Below are positions 26,278 to 35,114 of a DNA stretch of 64,000 nucleotides, one piece after another. The notes beneath the pieces are model-generated. The model worked only from the letters and a program-made list of their open reading frames with translations, was not told the DNA's origin and did not search any database. The stretch is from NCBI GenBank assembly GCA_016713825.1, contig JADJOJ010000012.1, positions 372,001 through 436,000 on the forward strand. Direction: 5' to 3'. The translations under genes and the position numbers were made by a program. Numbering within the stretch: the stretch's first letter is position 1; each line of letters begins with the position of its first letter. This stretch comes from Candidatus Leptofilum gracile. Lineage in GTDB: Bacteria > Chloroflexota > Anaerolineae > Promineifilales > Promineifilaceae.

Positions 26278-29169
26278 ATGTTCGGACGAATTTTTAACTG
26301 GCGAGGACGGCAACGGCCGTTTACCTGCAACGATATCGAGGCGCGGCTGGTGATGTATGAAGACGGCCGTTTATCCCCCAAAGAAACGGCCGCATTCGAG
26401 GCCCATCTTACCGGCTGTGAGCATTGCCGGAAGTTGGTGCAGGTGGGGCCGGGCTGGCTGGCGGAGCTGCGTGAAGCCCCCGCGCCAGTTCGACTAACGC
26501 GGGCTGAGCGGCGTGAGATGCAGCAGGCGTTAGCCAAGCGCATGAGGAGAAAAATGATTATGCGGGATTTCAAATTAAGCTTACAAAATGTGGTCGCTGT
26601 GGCCGCCGTGCTGCTCATCGTTGGCGGTTTGGTTTGGTGGCAAACGGCCGATTTCTCCCAACCGGAGGAAGAATTTATCAAAGGCAGCGTTAATCTGGTC
26701 TTGACTGTACCTGATGCTTACGTTGACCGCTACCGTGCTTTCGCCGATCTGTTCATGGCTGAAAACGAAAATGTTTCCGTTCGCGTTGAGGGAATGAATC
26801 GGCTGATAGGCAATGATCCTGACCCCGCCCGTATACTGGCACAATCCTCAGACATCTTTCCCTCGAACGTAGCCTTTGCCGGTGACTGGCAATCGCTAAC
26901 GCTGGATCTGACTCCCTTTGCCAATGCCGCCGACTTTGACGCTGCCGATTTTCCTTCTGGTGTGCTTACGGCCGCAGATGGGACTATCCGCCACCTACCA
27001 GTCGGGTTTGATCTATTTTTGGTCGCCTATAACAAAGCTTTGTTCGACAATGCTGCTTTGGCCTACCCCACACCAGATTGGACCTGGGAAGAGTTTGTCA
27101 GTCTGGCAGCACAGCTTACCGTTCGCTATGGTGATGTTACTGCCCAATATGGGTGGGCTGACGGCTTCAATCCACTTGGCCTGGTTGGAGCCGGATTAAG
27201 TGAACCATTAACCGACTATACAATTGATCCACCCTCCTCACAATTGACGGAAAGTGACGTAATTGCTGCTGTGACACGTTATCTTGACCTTTTTGGTGAA
27301 GACGGCGTCGCCTTTATGCCGAAAGATTTGAGTACTGCTAGTGGTGAAACACAATCCCAAATTAATCAGCGTCGGGTGGCTATGTGGCTGGCCAACAGCA
27401 ATGAGATTGCCAGCTATACCAACTTGGATGTGGGGGTGCTTCCGCTGCCAATTGTAGCTAATCAGGCAGAACGGCGGCTCAATCTGTTTAGTCAAGGGTT
27501 TGCAGTCAGTCCTGCTACCCAGCATCCCCAAGAGGCTTGGCGACTGCTGGAATTTCTCTCTAAGCAACCGGGATATCATGAAGATGCTATGCCCGCCCGA
27601 TCATCAGTGAGGCAAGCTGCAAATTATTGGGATGGGATCCCGTCGGAAGTGGCTTCTCTGGTCGAGAATTATCTGGATGACAGCTTTGAATTTCCCTACG
27701 CCCCTACCCGTCAGGCACTAATCCAGGCCGTAGTTGTCTCGCTAACAGAAGAAACGGACCTGCTTGCGGCAATGACTCAGGCCGAATCGGCTGTGCAGCA
27801 AGGCGTAAGTATAGATGCTGACCCCTTGACATCTGTCGTTGCTAGTCCGATGTCAGATATGGCAACAGGCAATATTTTGTTTGTCACAGATAGCGCGAAT
27901 TTTTATCGGCATCAAACGCTGGCACGAGCCTTTGAGCAAGAAAACCCTACTTTGCAAATTGAGGTCGAATCACCGCAGTGGGTTGCATTTTCCGGCACTG
28001 CTTTTCGAAGCATGGATCGGGCTTATGGTGGGCGGCAAGCAGACTGTTTTGTTTACGGTCCTTTACAATCGAATATGGAGGCTGTCAGGGTTTTGCCCCT
28101 TGATGAGTTACTAAATTTGGAATCTGCGTTCAATCCAGACGATTTTTTCCCGCTGACCCAAAATGCTTTTTCTTATGATGGAGCCCTGGTTGCTTTGCCG
28201 TACCAATTTACAGTGCCGTTAATCGGTTATGACCCGACGCTCTTTGACGCCATGGGCGTGTCGTATCCTCAATCTGGTTGGACTTTGGATGAGTTTCTGG
28301 AAGCATCATTGCGCCTGACCACAGGTGAAGGTGACGAAAAGCAGTTTGGGTATATACCCAGCCATGCAGATTTTCTTGATGCCTGGATATTCCTCCACGC
28401 CTTTGGCGTAGAGTTGCTTGACCGCTCTGTTGAGCCAGCAACGGCCGATTTCACTTCACCGACTGTCGCTGATGCTTTGCGCTGGTACGTGGCCTTAAGC
28501 AACACGCATGGGATTAAGCCAAATTATGGTACGACCGGATATGATCTCTCTCCGGGTAGCGGTATGGAGAATATGGCTGATAGGGGCATTTTATTTGCCG
28601 CCCGTCGCGGCGCTATGTGGTGGGATAGCGGCAGTGAGATCGAAGGCCCGGGTTCTTCATCTACAGGAGCTATTGAAGAAAGAAAATATACGACATTTCC
28701 TGTTGCGCCAAATACTGAGGTTGTTCTCCCGGTAGAACTGACAGGTCTTTATATTTCGGCTCAGACAGAGGAGCGCCAGGCGTGTTGGCAATGGCTAATT
28801 TACTTGCTAGAACATGACCCAGGTTTTGGCATCCCGGCTTATCGACCAATGGCCCAATCTGAGGAATTTCGCCTCCGAGCGGGACCAGCGGCCAGTGTGA
28901 TGTTGCAAAGCGCAGAGCAAACGAATCAACAACAACTGGAAATAGCACCAGAATGGATGCAGCTAAGGCGTTGGTACTCTATTGCGCTGGATCGTGCAAT
29001 GGAAGGAAACTTAACGGCCGAAGAAGCTTTGCTTGCCACGCAAGAGGAGTTTGAAACTTACCGCCAATGTGTGATACAGCGCGAATTATTTGAACCCACT
29101 GATGAACAAGAGCGCGTTTTTGAATGTGCAGCTCCGGCTAGTCCCTATGTTGTTCTCGGCGAGGAATGA
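26278..29169 (+). CDS. ZAS anti-sigma factor fused to two tandem solute-binding-protein domains
   Basis: 963 aa from the ATG at 26278. Residues 1-60: zinc anti-sigma motif C17, H43, C47, C50 (AHLTGCEHC). One transmembrane helix spans about 103-121. The outside part holds two consecutive ABC type-1 solute-binding domains: first about 136-550 (VNLVLTVPDAYVDRYRAFADLFMAEN.., LPVGFDLFLVAYNKALFDNA, PDWTWEEFVSLAAQL), second about 556-900 (NILFVTDSANFYRHQTLARAFEQEN, LPYQFTVPLIGYDPTLFDAMG, SGWTLDEFLEASL). These repeats share the sugar-binding-protein layout, including the 'W(T)(W/L)(E/D)EF' block. Ligand binding outside probably controls sigma release inside (inference). The gene has no exact ACGGCCGT after position 26370 and a lower GC feel than its neighbours. 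It overlaps the next small frame by 4 nt. Confidence 0.85.
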   Translation: MFGRIFNWRGRQRPFTCNDIEARLVMYEDGRLSPKETAAFEAHLTGCEHCRKLVQVGPGWLAELREAPAPVRLTRAERREMQQALAKRMRRKMIMRDFKLSLQNVVAVAAVLLIVGGLVWWQTADFSQPEEEFIKGSVNLVLTVPDAYVDRYRAFADLFMAENENVSVRVEGMNRLIGNDPDPARILAQSSDIFPSNVAFAGDWQSLTLDLTPFANAADFDAADFPSGVLTAADGTIRHLPVGFDLFLVAYNKALFDNAALAYPTPDWTWEEFVSLAAQLTVRYGDVTAQYGWADGFNPLGLVGAGLSEPLTDYTIDPPSSQLTESDVIAAVTRYLDLFGEDGVAFMPKDLSTASGETQSQINQRRVAMWLANSNEIASYTNLDVGVLPLPIVANQAERRLNLFSQGFAVSPATQHPQEAWRLLEFLSKQPGYHEDAMPARSSVRQAANYWDGIPSEVASLVENYLDDSFEFPYAPTRQALIQAVVVSLTEETDLLAAMTQAESAVQQGVSIDADPLTSVVASPMSDMATGNILFVTDSANFYRHQTLARAFEQENPTLQIEVESPQWVAFSGTAFRSMDRAYGGRQADCFVYGPLQSNMEAVRVLPLDELLNLESAFNPDDFFPLTQNAFSYDGALVALPYQFTVPLIGYDPTLFDAMGVSYPQSGWTLDEFLEASLRLTTGEGDEKQFGYIPSHADFLDAWIFLHAFGVELLDRSVEPATADFTSPTVADALRWYVALSNTHGIKPNYGTTGYDLSPGSGMENMADRGILFAARRGAMWWDSGSEIEGPGSSSTGAIEERKYTTFPVAPNTEVVLPVELTGLYISAQTEERQACWQWLIYLLEHDPGFGIPAYRPMAQSEEFRLRAGPAASVMLQSAEQTNQQQLEIAPEWMQLRRWYSIALDRAMEGNLTAEEALLATQEEFETYRQCVIQRELFEPTDEQERVFECAAPASPYVVLGEE

Positions 29170-29312
29170 TGCGCTTTCTGGCTATCCTGACGCTCACCGT
29201 GTTCCTGCTGCGACGCAGCCTGATGATTGTTACCGTTCAAGGCGAGAGCATGGTTCCCACTCTGCACGGCGGCGACCGCGTCTTGCTGCTGCACGGTGGC
29301 TGCTTCGTCTGA
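29166..29312 (+). pseudogene. Truncated signal peptidase I (S26) remnant
   Basis: A 48-codon frame starts at the ATG overlapping the anti-sigma stop (ATGA). It encodes one hydrophobic helix followed by MIVTVQGESMVPTLHGGDRVLL, the box around the catalytic serine of signal peptidase I. The frame then ends, and the catalytic lysine region is missing. In another frame the next few codons read ARWLLRLTRE, as in intact relatives, so a frameshift plus truncation by the following repeat array is likely. Translational coupling suggests the original operon made an S26 peptidase with the anti-sigma protein. Confidence 0.65.
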
Positions 29313-29313
29313 C

Positions 29314-29364
29314 CCGTGAAACGTGAGGCGTGAGAATAAGCACGTTTCACGCATCACGCATCAA
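29314..29364. repeat. Intergenic inverted heptamer array (GTGAAAC/GTGAGGC type), copy 3
   Basis: GTGAAACGTGAGGCGTGAG, loop AATAAG, then CACGTTTCACGCATCACGCATC. It abuts the signal-peptidase remnant. Confidence 0.75.
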
Positions 29365-29370
29365 CTGATT

Positions 29371-32229
29371 ATGAACTTTGTAACGGCCGTTCTCTCCCTC
29401 CTCTCCCTAGCCGCCCGCCGCATCTGGCATCAGCGGCTGCTGATGGCCTGCCTGCTGGCGGGTCTGATTGCCGCCGTGGGGCTGCTGGCGGCCGTTCCGC
29501 TGTACGCCGATGCGGTGCAAAACCGGCTGCTGCAAGGCGAACTGACCGAAGCGGGCACGCGCCGCCCACCGTTTGCTTTCCTCTGGCGCTATGTGGGCGT
29601 CTGGAACGGGGACATTAGCTGGGCGGCATACCAGCCGATCAACAGCTACCTGACGGAGCAAGCGGCCAACACCATTGATCTGCCCCTCGACGATGTGGTG
29701 CGGCATGTGGCTACCGCCCGGCTGCGCCTCTTCCCCGGCGCGGAGGCCAGCTTTAACCAGAACGAACCGCTGCTGTGGACCAATCTCGGCTTTGTCACTA
29801 ACCTGGCGGCGCAGATTAATTTGGTGGAAGGATCGTTTCCCGCTGAGGCGGCGTCCACAGCCGTTGAGGTGATTGTTAGTGAGGCAACGGCCGTTCAGCT
29901 TGGCCTACAGGTGGGCGAAACATACACTCTCTTTGGCGGCGACACAATCCAGCTCCCGGTACGCATCGTGGGCATCTGGGTGCCGCGTGACCCCGCCAAC
30001 ACCTTCTGGTTTTATGAGCCAGATGCCTTCGCCGAAATGCTGTTGACCAGCGAGGGGCAGTTTACCCAGCAGGTGGCTCCCGTGCTGCCGGAAGCAGTGA
30101 GTACGGCCGTTTGGTACCAAATTTACGACGGTGGCCGCATTCGCCCCGCCACGGTGGACGCCTTTTTGCAAAATGTACGCATCGTGGAAGCACGGGCCAC
30201 GGCCCTGCTGGACGGCACCACGCTGGACGTCTCCCCGGTGAGTGCGCTGCAAAGTTACGGCCGTTCAAACAATCTGCTCACCCTCACCCTGACCATCTTC
30301 TCCATCCCGCTCATCGGCATTTTGCTCTACTTCATTAGCCTCATTGCCAATATGGTGGTAGCGCGGGGCGCCAGCGAGATTGCCATCTGGCGCAGCCGGG
30401 GCGCAACGCGGGGGCAGGTGGTGGGCGTTTATCTGCTGGAAGGGCTGCTGGTGGGCGGACTGGGGCTGGCGGGTGGTTTGTGGCTGGCGCTGCAAATCGC
30501 CCGCCTGATGGGGCGCACCCGCACTTTTCTTGATCCGGTGATTTTGTCTGCCAACGGTTCTGGGGAGTTGACGCCGGTGTTGTCGGGAACGGCCGTGGCT
30601 TACGCCCTGCTCGGCGTGGGGTTGGCGCTGTTGGCCCTGCTCATTCCGGCGCTGCTGGCGGCGGCGCACACCATCGTCACCCTGCGCTGGCAGCAGGCAC
30701 GAGCGTTGTTGGCTCCGCTGTGGCAGCGCGCCTTTCTCGACGTGCTGCTCCTAATCCCCCCGTTTTACGGCTGGTACCAGCTTGAGCAGCAGGGCAGCAT
30801 CAGCCTTTTGGGCGGCGGCAGCGACCCATTTGCCAATCCGCTGCTGTTTCTAGTGCCGATTCTTTTTTGCTTTTCGTTGGCGCTGGTGGCTCTGCGCCTT
30901 TTCCCGCTGCTGCTGGGTGGTCTGGCCTGGCTGGCGGAAAAGCTGCCGGGCACCACGCTGCTGCTAACGCTGCGCCAGCTGGCCCGCGCCACCGCCCAAT
31001 ACACTGGCCCGCTGCTCCTGCTAACGCTCACCCTCAGCCTGGCCAGCTTCACCGCCTCGATGGCCGTCACTTTTGATGACCATCTGGCGGATCAGATTTA
31101 TTACCAGGTTGGCGCAGATTTGAATCTGGCGGAGCTGGGGCAGGCGGTGGAGGAGAATAGTCAGCAGCCAGGGGCCACCGTCCAACCTGGCGGTGACGAA
31201 CCGCGTTGGCTCTTTTTGCCCGTCACGGACCATTTGCTGGTGGATGGGGTGCGGGCGGCGGCGAGAGTGGGGGAGTATACGGCCGTATCCAGCATCGGCG
31301 GTCGGCAGCAGTCGGGGCAGATTTTGGGCGTGGATCGGCTCGATTTTGCCCAGATTGCCTTTTACCGACCCGACTTTGCCGCCAACGAGGCGCTGGGCGG
31401 CTTGATGAACCGGCTGGCGGTGCAGCGGGATCACATCCTGGTCAGCCGCGACTTTTTGGCCCGCAATAACCTGCAAGTGGGCGATCCGCTGCGGCTGACC
31501 ATTGGCGCGGCGGGCGACTTTGCCGACGCTGAGTTTACCATTGCCGCCCCGATTGACCTGTTTCCTACCCAATACCCGCAAGACGGCCCCTTTTTTGTGG
31601 CCAACCTGGACCATCTGCACGAGGCGCTGGGCGGCGCGTACCCGTACAACGTCTGGCTGCAAACGGACCCCGCCGTGCCTAGCAGCGAAATCGTCAGCGG
31701 CGTGCGCCAGCTTGGCTTTGCCCTCATCACCGCCCAGGATGCCCGCGAGCGCATCGTGCAGGCGCAAACCCGGCCAGAGCGGCAGGGGCTGTTTGGCTTG
31801 CTGTCGGTTGGTTTTTTGGCAGCGGCCGTGCTCACCGTGCTGGGTTTTCTGGTCTACGCTATCGTCTCTTTTCACCAGCGGGCCATTCAGTTGGGGATGC
31901 TGCGGGCCATCGGGCTCTCCGTCGGACAGATGGCGGCGTATCTGGCCGGGGAGCAGGCGTTGCTAATTGCCGCCGGGGTGGGTTTGGGCACCGGGTTGGG
32001 CGTGTGGGCCAGCCGCTTGTTTATTCCATTTTTGCAGGTTGGGGTCGGAACAGGTTCCGTGGGGAATACGGCCGTTACGCCTCCCTTCATCGTGCAAATC
32101 GCCTGGGAACAGCTGGGCACCATCTACGCCCTCTTTGCCGCCATGTTTGTCATTGCCGTCCTGATCCTCATCGCCCTCATTGCCCGCCTGCGCATTTTTG
32201 AAGCGGTAAAATTGGGGGAGGCGGTGTGA
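29371..32229 (+). CDS. Large FtsX-type ABC transporter permease
   Basis: 952 aa from the ATG at 29371; the 16 codons upstream in frame are translated repeat. Topology: one N-terminal helix (LLMACLLAGLIAAVGLLAAVPLYADAV), a large extracytoplasmic domain (about 60-300), a bundle of 3-4 helices (about 310-520) with the FtsX-like block ARGASEIAIWRSRGATRGQV, further helices, a second extracytoplasmic domain (about 580-790) and a final three-helix FtsX bundle (FLVYAIVSFHQRAIQLGMLRAIGLSVGQM). This is the duplicated FtsX/MacB-like layout. With the fusion lipoprotein and two ATPases downstream it would form a type VII-like ABC export or lipoprotein-handling complex. Start has no strong ribosome-binding site. 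Confidence 0.88.
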   Translation: MNFVTAVLSLLSLAARRIWHQRLLMACLLAGLIAAVGLLAAVPLYADAVQNRLLQGELTEAGTRRPPFAFLWRYVGVWNGDISWAAYQPINSYLTEQAANTIDLPLDDVVRHVATARLRLFPGAEASFNQNEPLLWTNLGFVTNLAAQINLVEGSFPAEAASTAVEVIVSEATAVQLGLQVGETYTLFGGDTIQLPVRIVGIWVPRDPANTFWFYEPDAFAEMLLTSEGQFTQQVAPVLPEAVSTAVWYQIYDGGRIRPATVDAFLQNVRIVEARATALLDGTTLDVSPVSALQSYGRSNNLLTLTLTIFSIPLIGILLYFISLIANMVVARGASEIAIWRSRGATRGQVVGVYLLEGLLVGGLGLAGGLWLALQIARLMGRTRTFLDPVILSANGSGELTPVLSGTAVAYALLGVGLALLALLIPALLAAAHTIVTLRWQQARALLAPLWQRAFLDVLLLIPPFYGWYQLEQQGSISLLGGGSDPFANPLLFLVPILFCFSLALVALRLFPLLLGGLAWLAEKLPGTTLLLTLRQLARATAQYTGPLLLLTLTLSLASFTASMAVTFDDHLADQIYYQVGADLNLAELGQAVEENSQQPGATVQPGGDEPRWLFLPVTDHLLVDGVRAAARVGEYTAVSSIGGRQQSGQILGVDRLDFAQIAFYRPDFAANEALGGLMNRLAVQRDHILVSRDFLARNNLQVGDPLRLTIGAAGDFADAEFTIAAPIDLFPTQYPQDGPFFVANLDHLHEALGGAYPYNVWLQTDPAVPSSEIVSGVRQLGFALITAQDARERIVQAQTRPERQGLFGLLSVGFLAAAVLTVLGFLVYAIVSFHQRAIQLGMLRAIGLSVGQMAAYLAGEQALLIAAGVGLGTGLGVWASRLFIPFLQVGVGTGSVGNTAVTPPFIVQIAWEQLGTIYALFAAMFVIAVLILIALIARLRIFEAVKLGEAV

Positions 32230-32354
32230 GCGTGAGGCGTGAAACGTGATGCGTGATGCGTGATGCGTGAAACGTGATGCGTGATGCGTGAAACGTGATG
32301 CGTGATGCGTGATGCGTGAGAAAAAAATCACGCATCACTCGTCACGCATCACGC
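32228..32354. repeat. Intergenic inverted heptamer array (GTGATGC/GTGAAAC type), copy 4
   Basis: About 14 units on the left (GTGATGC repeated, GTGAAAC interspersed), loop GTGAGAAAAAAATCAC, three or four inverted units on the right. It follows the permease stop directly. Confidence 0.85.
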
Positions 32355-32375
32355 CCCACGCCCAAAGTGTGACTT

Positions 32376-33722
32376 ATGAAACGACTTCTTTTTTTAACGA
32401 TTGTTTTTTGGTTGGTCGGCTGTGGTCAGGGAGAAACGGCCGAATCTATCCCCACGCCCACGCCGCTGCCCACGCCCATCGTGCCGGAAAAGCCGGTTTA
32501 CGTGGTGGAACAGGGCACGGTGGTGAACGCGCTGGAATTCACCGGACGTGTTTCGCCGGTGCAGGAGCAGGCGCTCTTTTTCAAGAGCGATGGCTTTGTG
32601 GACCAGATTTTTGTGCAGCGGGGTGATCTGGTGGCAGCGGGCGATGTGCTGGCCCAGCTAGAAATCACCGATTTGCAGAACCAATTAGCGCAGGCAAACG
32701 TGGCGTTGGAAACGGCCGAACTTCGCCTCACTCAGGCGGAACAAGAACGGCAGGATGCGCTGGCGGAAGCAGCCATCAATCGGGGAAAAATCGCCCTGCA
32801 ATTGCAGCAGGGGCAGGTGAACAGCAATTCCGCCAACTTTGTTTCAGCCCAAATTGAGCTGGAAAACGCCCAGCAGCGGCTGGCAGCGGCCGAATACGAA
32901 CTGCAAAAATCGCGCGATCGCGACTGGGAACCGGAAGAGCTGCGCCGACAGTATGAACAAGGGGTAGAATTTGCCCAGGAAGCGCTGGCGGTGGCCCAGG
33001 CCCGCTATAACGATGCGCTGGCGGGCGGCAGCAGCAGCGCCGTAGCCCGACAAATCTTGGAGCAAGAGCTGGCCCTGGCCGATCTGCGTCTGGAACAGCT
33101 GGAACGGGGCATTGACCCGCTGCTGGAACTGAACGTCGAGCAGGCCCGGCTGGATGTGCAGCAAATCGAGAACCAGATTGCCGACGCCCAGTTGATTGCC
33201 CCCTTTGCCGGCGAGGTGCTCTCCCTGAATGTGCAGGCGGGGAGCCGGGCGGAGGCTTTTGCTACGGCCGTTATCCTGGCCCAGCCCCAAGATTTGGAGA
33301 TTACGGCCGAATTGGGCAGCGACCAGCTGAACCAGTTGAGCATTGACCAGCCCGCTACGATTACTTTGAGCAATAGACCGGAACGGCCGTTTAGCGGCAT
33401 AGTCCGCCAGCTACCCTACGCCTTTAGCGGCGGCGCGTCCGGCAGTGGCACCGCCGACACCCGCGTTCGCATTCAATTTGACGACCTGCCTGCCAATCTT
33501 GCCCTGGGCGAGCTGGCAACGGTGCTGGTGGTTTTAGAAGAGAAAGAAAACGTGCTTTGGCTGCCGCCCGCCGCCATTCGCACTTTTCAGGGTCGCACCT
33601 TCGTCGTCATCGAAGCAGCCAACGGCCAGCGCCGCGCCGACGTCCGCCTCGGCATCCAAAGCCCCACCCGCGTAGAAATTTTGGAGGGTGTAGAGGTTGG
33701 AGAGGTTATTGTTGGAGAATAG
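32376..33722 (+). CDS. HlyD/MacA-type membrane-fusion lipoprotein
   Basis: 448 aa. The lipobox FWLVGC puts the lipidated cysteine at residue 16. A short PTPTPLPTP linker follows, then a barrel/lipoyl half-motif (GRVSPVQEQALFFKSDGFVDQIFVQRGDLVAAGDVLAQLE), a long coiled-coil hairpin (about 90-260) and the returning lipoyl half (IADAQLIAPFAGEVLSLNVQAGSRAEAF), then beta-barrel and membrane-proximal domains. It is the periplasmic or wall-side adaptor of the ABC exporter. The stop is 4 nt before the next array. Confidence 0.9.
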   Translation: MKRLLFLTIVFWLVGCGQGETAESIPTPTPLPTPIVPEKPVYVVEQGTVVNALEFTGRVSPVQEQALFFKSDGFVDQIFVQRGDLVAAGDVLAQLEITDLQNQLAQANVALETAELRLTQAEQERQDALAEAAINRGKIALQLQQGQVNSNSANFVSAQIELENAQQRLAAAEYELQKSRDRDWEPEELRRQYEQGVEFAQEALAVAQARYNDALAGGSSSAVARQILEQELALADLRLEQLERGIDPLLELNVEQARLDVQQIENQIADAQLIAPFAGEVLSLNVQAGSRAEAFATAVILAQPQDLEITAELGSDQLNQLSIDQPATITLSNRPERPFSGIVRQLPYAFSGGASGSGTADTRVRIQFDDLPANLALGELATVLVVLEEKENVLWLPPAAIRTFQGRTFVVIEAANGQRRADVRLGIQSPTRVEILEGVEVGEVIVGE

Positions 33723-33724
33723 AT

Positions 33725-33758
33725 CGTGATGCGTGATGCGTGATGCGTGAAACGTGAG
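33725..33758. repeat. Left half of heptamer array copy 5, split by the IS element
   Basis: CGTGATGCGTGATGCGTGATGCGTGAAACGTGAG. Its right half lies at 35062-35095 on the other side of the insertion; the GAG ending it is one copy of the target duplication. Confidence 0.8.
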
Positions 33759-33825
33759 TGACCCGTCCTGAATATAGTTGACACCAGACCTTAACCATGT
33801 CACATTGTTCAAGACGGAGATGAAT

Positions 33826-34356
33826 ATGAAAAAAGAACCAATCAAACGATACAGCCAAGCCTTCAAACAGCAAGTGGTGCGGGAGTACGAGGCTGGAGCC
33901 AGTGCCACCAGCCTGGCGCAACAATACGGCATCGGCACCCATACGACCATCAAGAAATGGGTCAAGCAATACGGCCGTTTTGGTTTCCGCACCGAAAAAG
34001 TGGTCATCCAGACGGTTGAAGACCAAGTTGAGGTCAAAGAGATGAAAGCACGAATAGCGGCGCTAGAATCAGCACTGGCCAAAACTGTCTTGGAGAATCG
34101 GATGCTAGAGGCAACCTTGACCGTGGCCAGCACCGCACTCAAACTTGACCTCAAAAAAATTTCGGCAACCCACTATTCGGCACGTCAGGCAAGAGAAGCA
34201 AGTGAGCCTCAAAGACGCCCTGGCTTGGTACGGCATCAGCCGCCAAGCCTATCACCAAGCCGAGCAACAGGCGCAATGGCATGCGGCCGAGGACCAGCGC
34301 ATCTTGGCAATGGTACGAGAGCAGCGGCAGAAACATCCCAGAATGGGAGTGCGTAA
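33826..34356 (+). CDS. IS3-type transposase OrfA
   Basis: 176 codons from the ATG at 33826 with GGAG 6 nt upstream. Residues about 8-55 form a helix-turn-helix (YSQAFKQQVVREYEAGASATSLAQQYGIG..TIKKWVKQYG); residues 65-100 form a leucine-zipper-like coiled coil (EMKARIAALESALAKTVLENRMLEATL). The conserved part ends near LDLKK at an A7 run (34153-34159); the remaining codons to 34356 overlap orfB and are probably not meaningful. Confidence 0.8.
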   Translation: MKKEPIKRYSQAFKQQVVREYEAGASATSLAQQYGIGTHTTIKKWVKQYGRFGFRTEKVVIQTVEDQVEVKEMKARIAALESALAKTVLENRMLEATLTVASTALKLDLKKISATHYSARQAREASEPQRRPGLVRHQPPSLSPSRATGAMACGRGPAHLGNGTRAAAETSQNGSA

Positions 34357-35013
34357 GTTGCATCATAAACTGACCCTTGACCTGGTCGCGGCGGGCATCA
34401 CCAGAGGACGAGACGCCTTTTTGCGCTGCTGGGTCGGCATGGATTGTTGGTTAAGCCGCGGCTCAGCCGACGGCGCACCACCCGCTCTGGCTTGTGGCGC
34501 TGCCCCAACTGCCTGGCGGGCATGACCCTAACGCGACCGCATCAAGCTTGGGTTGGAGACATCACCTACATTGCCACTGAAGGGGGCTTTGTCTACTTGG
34601 CGTTGTTGACAGATGCCTACTCCCGCTTCATCGTCGGTTGGGATGCCTCCACCTCTTTGGCCGCCGAAGGCTGCTTACGCGCCCTTAACCAGGCCATTGC
34701 CCATACGGCCGTTTCCTTAGCTGGCTTAGTCCATCACTCTGACCATGGTATCCAGTACGGCTCCTGGGATTATCTTGACCGCCTCCGCGCCAACCAGATA
34801 CTGCCCAGTATGGGTGAAGTTGGCAATTGTTATGAAAATGCCTTGGCTGAACGGATGAATGGTATTTTAAAGTGCGAATATGGTCTTGATGACCTGTTTG
34901 TCAATCTGGAACATGTCCGGCTGGCTGTTGAGCAGGCGGTGTGGCTTTACAATTACGACAGGCCACACCTCTCCCTTGAATTTGCCTATCCGGCCACTAT
35001 TCACTTTACATAA
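34201..35013 (+). pseudogene. IS3-type transposase OrfB (DDE integrase), frame-disrupted
   Basis: The first part (from GTG 34201, or TTG 34145 just before the A7 run) reads VSLKDALAWYGISRQAYHQ ... HPRMGVRKLHHKL. Near 34415-34420 the frame must change by -1 at TTTTT (GACGCCTTTTTGCG) to continue as ALLGRHGLLVKPRLSRR and the rve domain. The DDE residues are all present: D in VGDITYI, D in HSDHGIQYGS, E in NALAERMNGILKCEY. One missing T would explain it. OrfB is +1 relative to orfA, so the usual -1 frameshift at A7 would hit a stop; a separate start or slippage by loss of one A is needed. Confidence 0.75.
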
Positions 35014-35061
35014 GGGATTGCGTGTTGCCCCTTTTTTGTCAATTTATTTTAGGACTTGACA

Positions 35062-35095
35062 GAGAAAATCACGCATCACGTTTTACGCATCACGA
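35062..35095. repeat. Right half of heptamer array copy 5
   Basis: GAGAAAATCACGCATCACGTTTTACGCATCACGA. Together with 33725-33758 it restores a normal array with GTGAGAAAATCAC at the apex once the IS and one GAG are removed. Confidence 0.8.
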
Positions 35096-35114
35096 TTCTT
35101 TGCAGGAGGGAAAC

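Larger units (their letters stand above)
33759..35061 (+). mobile_element. IS3-type insertion sequence, 1303 bp, with terminal inverted repeats and GAG target duplication
   Basis: The left end (33759-33783, TGACCCGTCCTGAATATAGTTGACA) and the right end (35037-35061) are imperfect inverted repeats of about 25 bp matching at about 18 positions (TG.C..GTCCT.AA....TTGACA). They start and end with TG...CA, and both flanks carry GAG. Inside are an orfA with helix-turn-helix and coiled coil and an orfB with a DDE integrase domain. It interrupts repeat array copy 5. It also carries two copies of the host octamer. Confidence 0.9.

Noticed and set aside
34145..34160. Standard -1 programmed frameshift at the A7 run of the IS
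   Set aside because: The -1 frame reaches a stop within about 20 codons; orfB lies in the +1 frame, so the classical IS3 mechanism does not fit the sequence as given.
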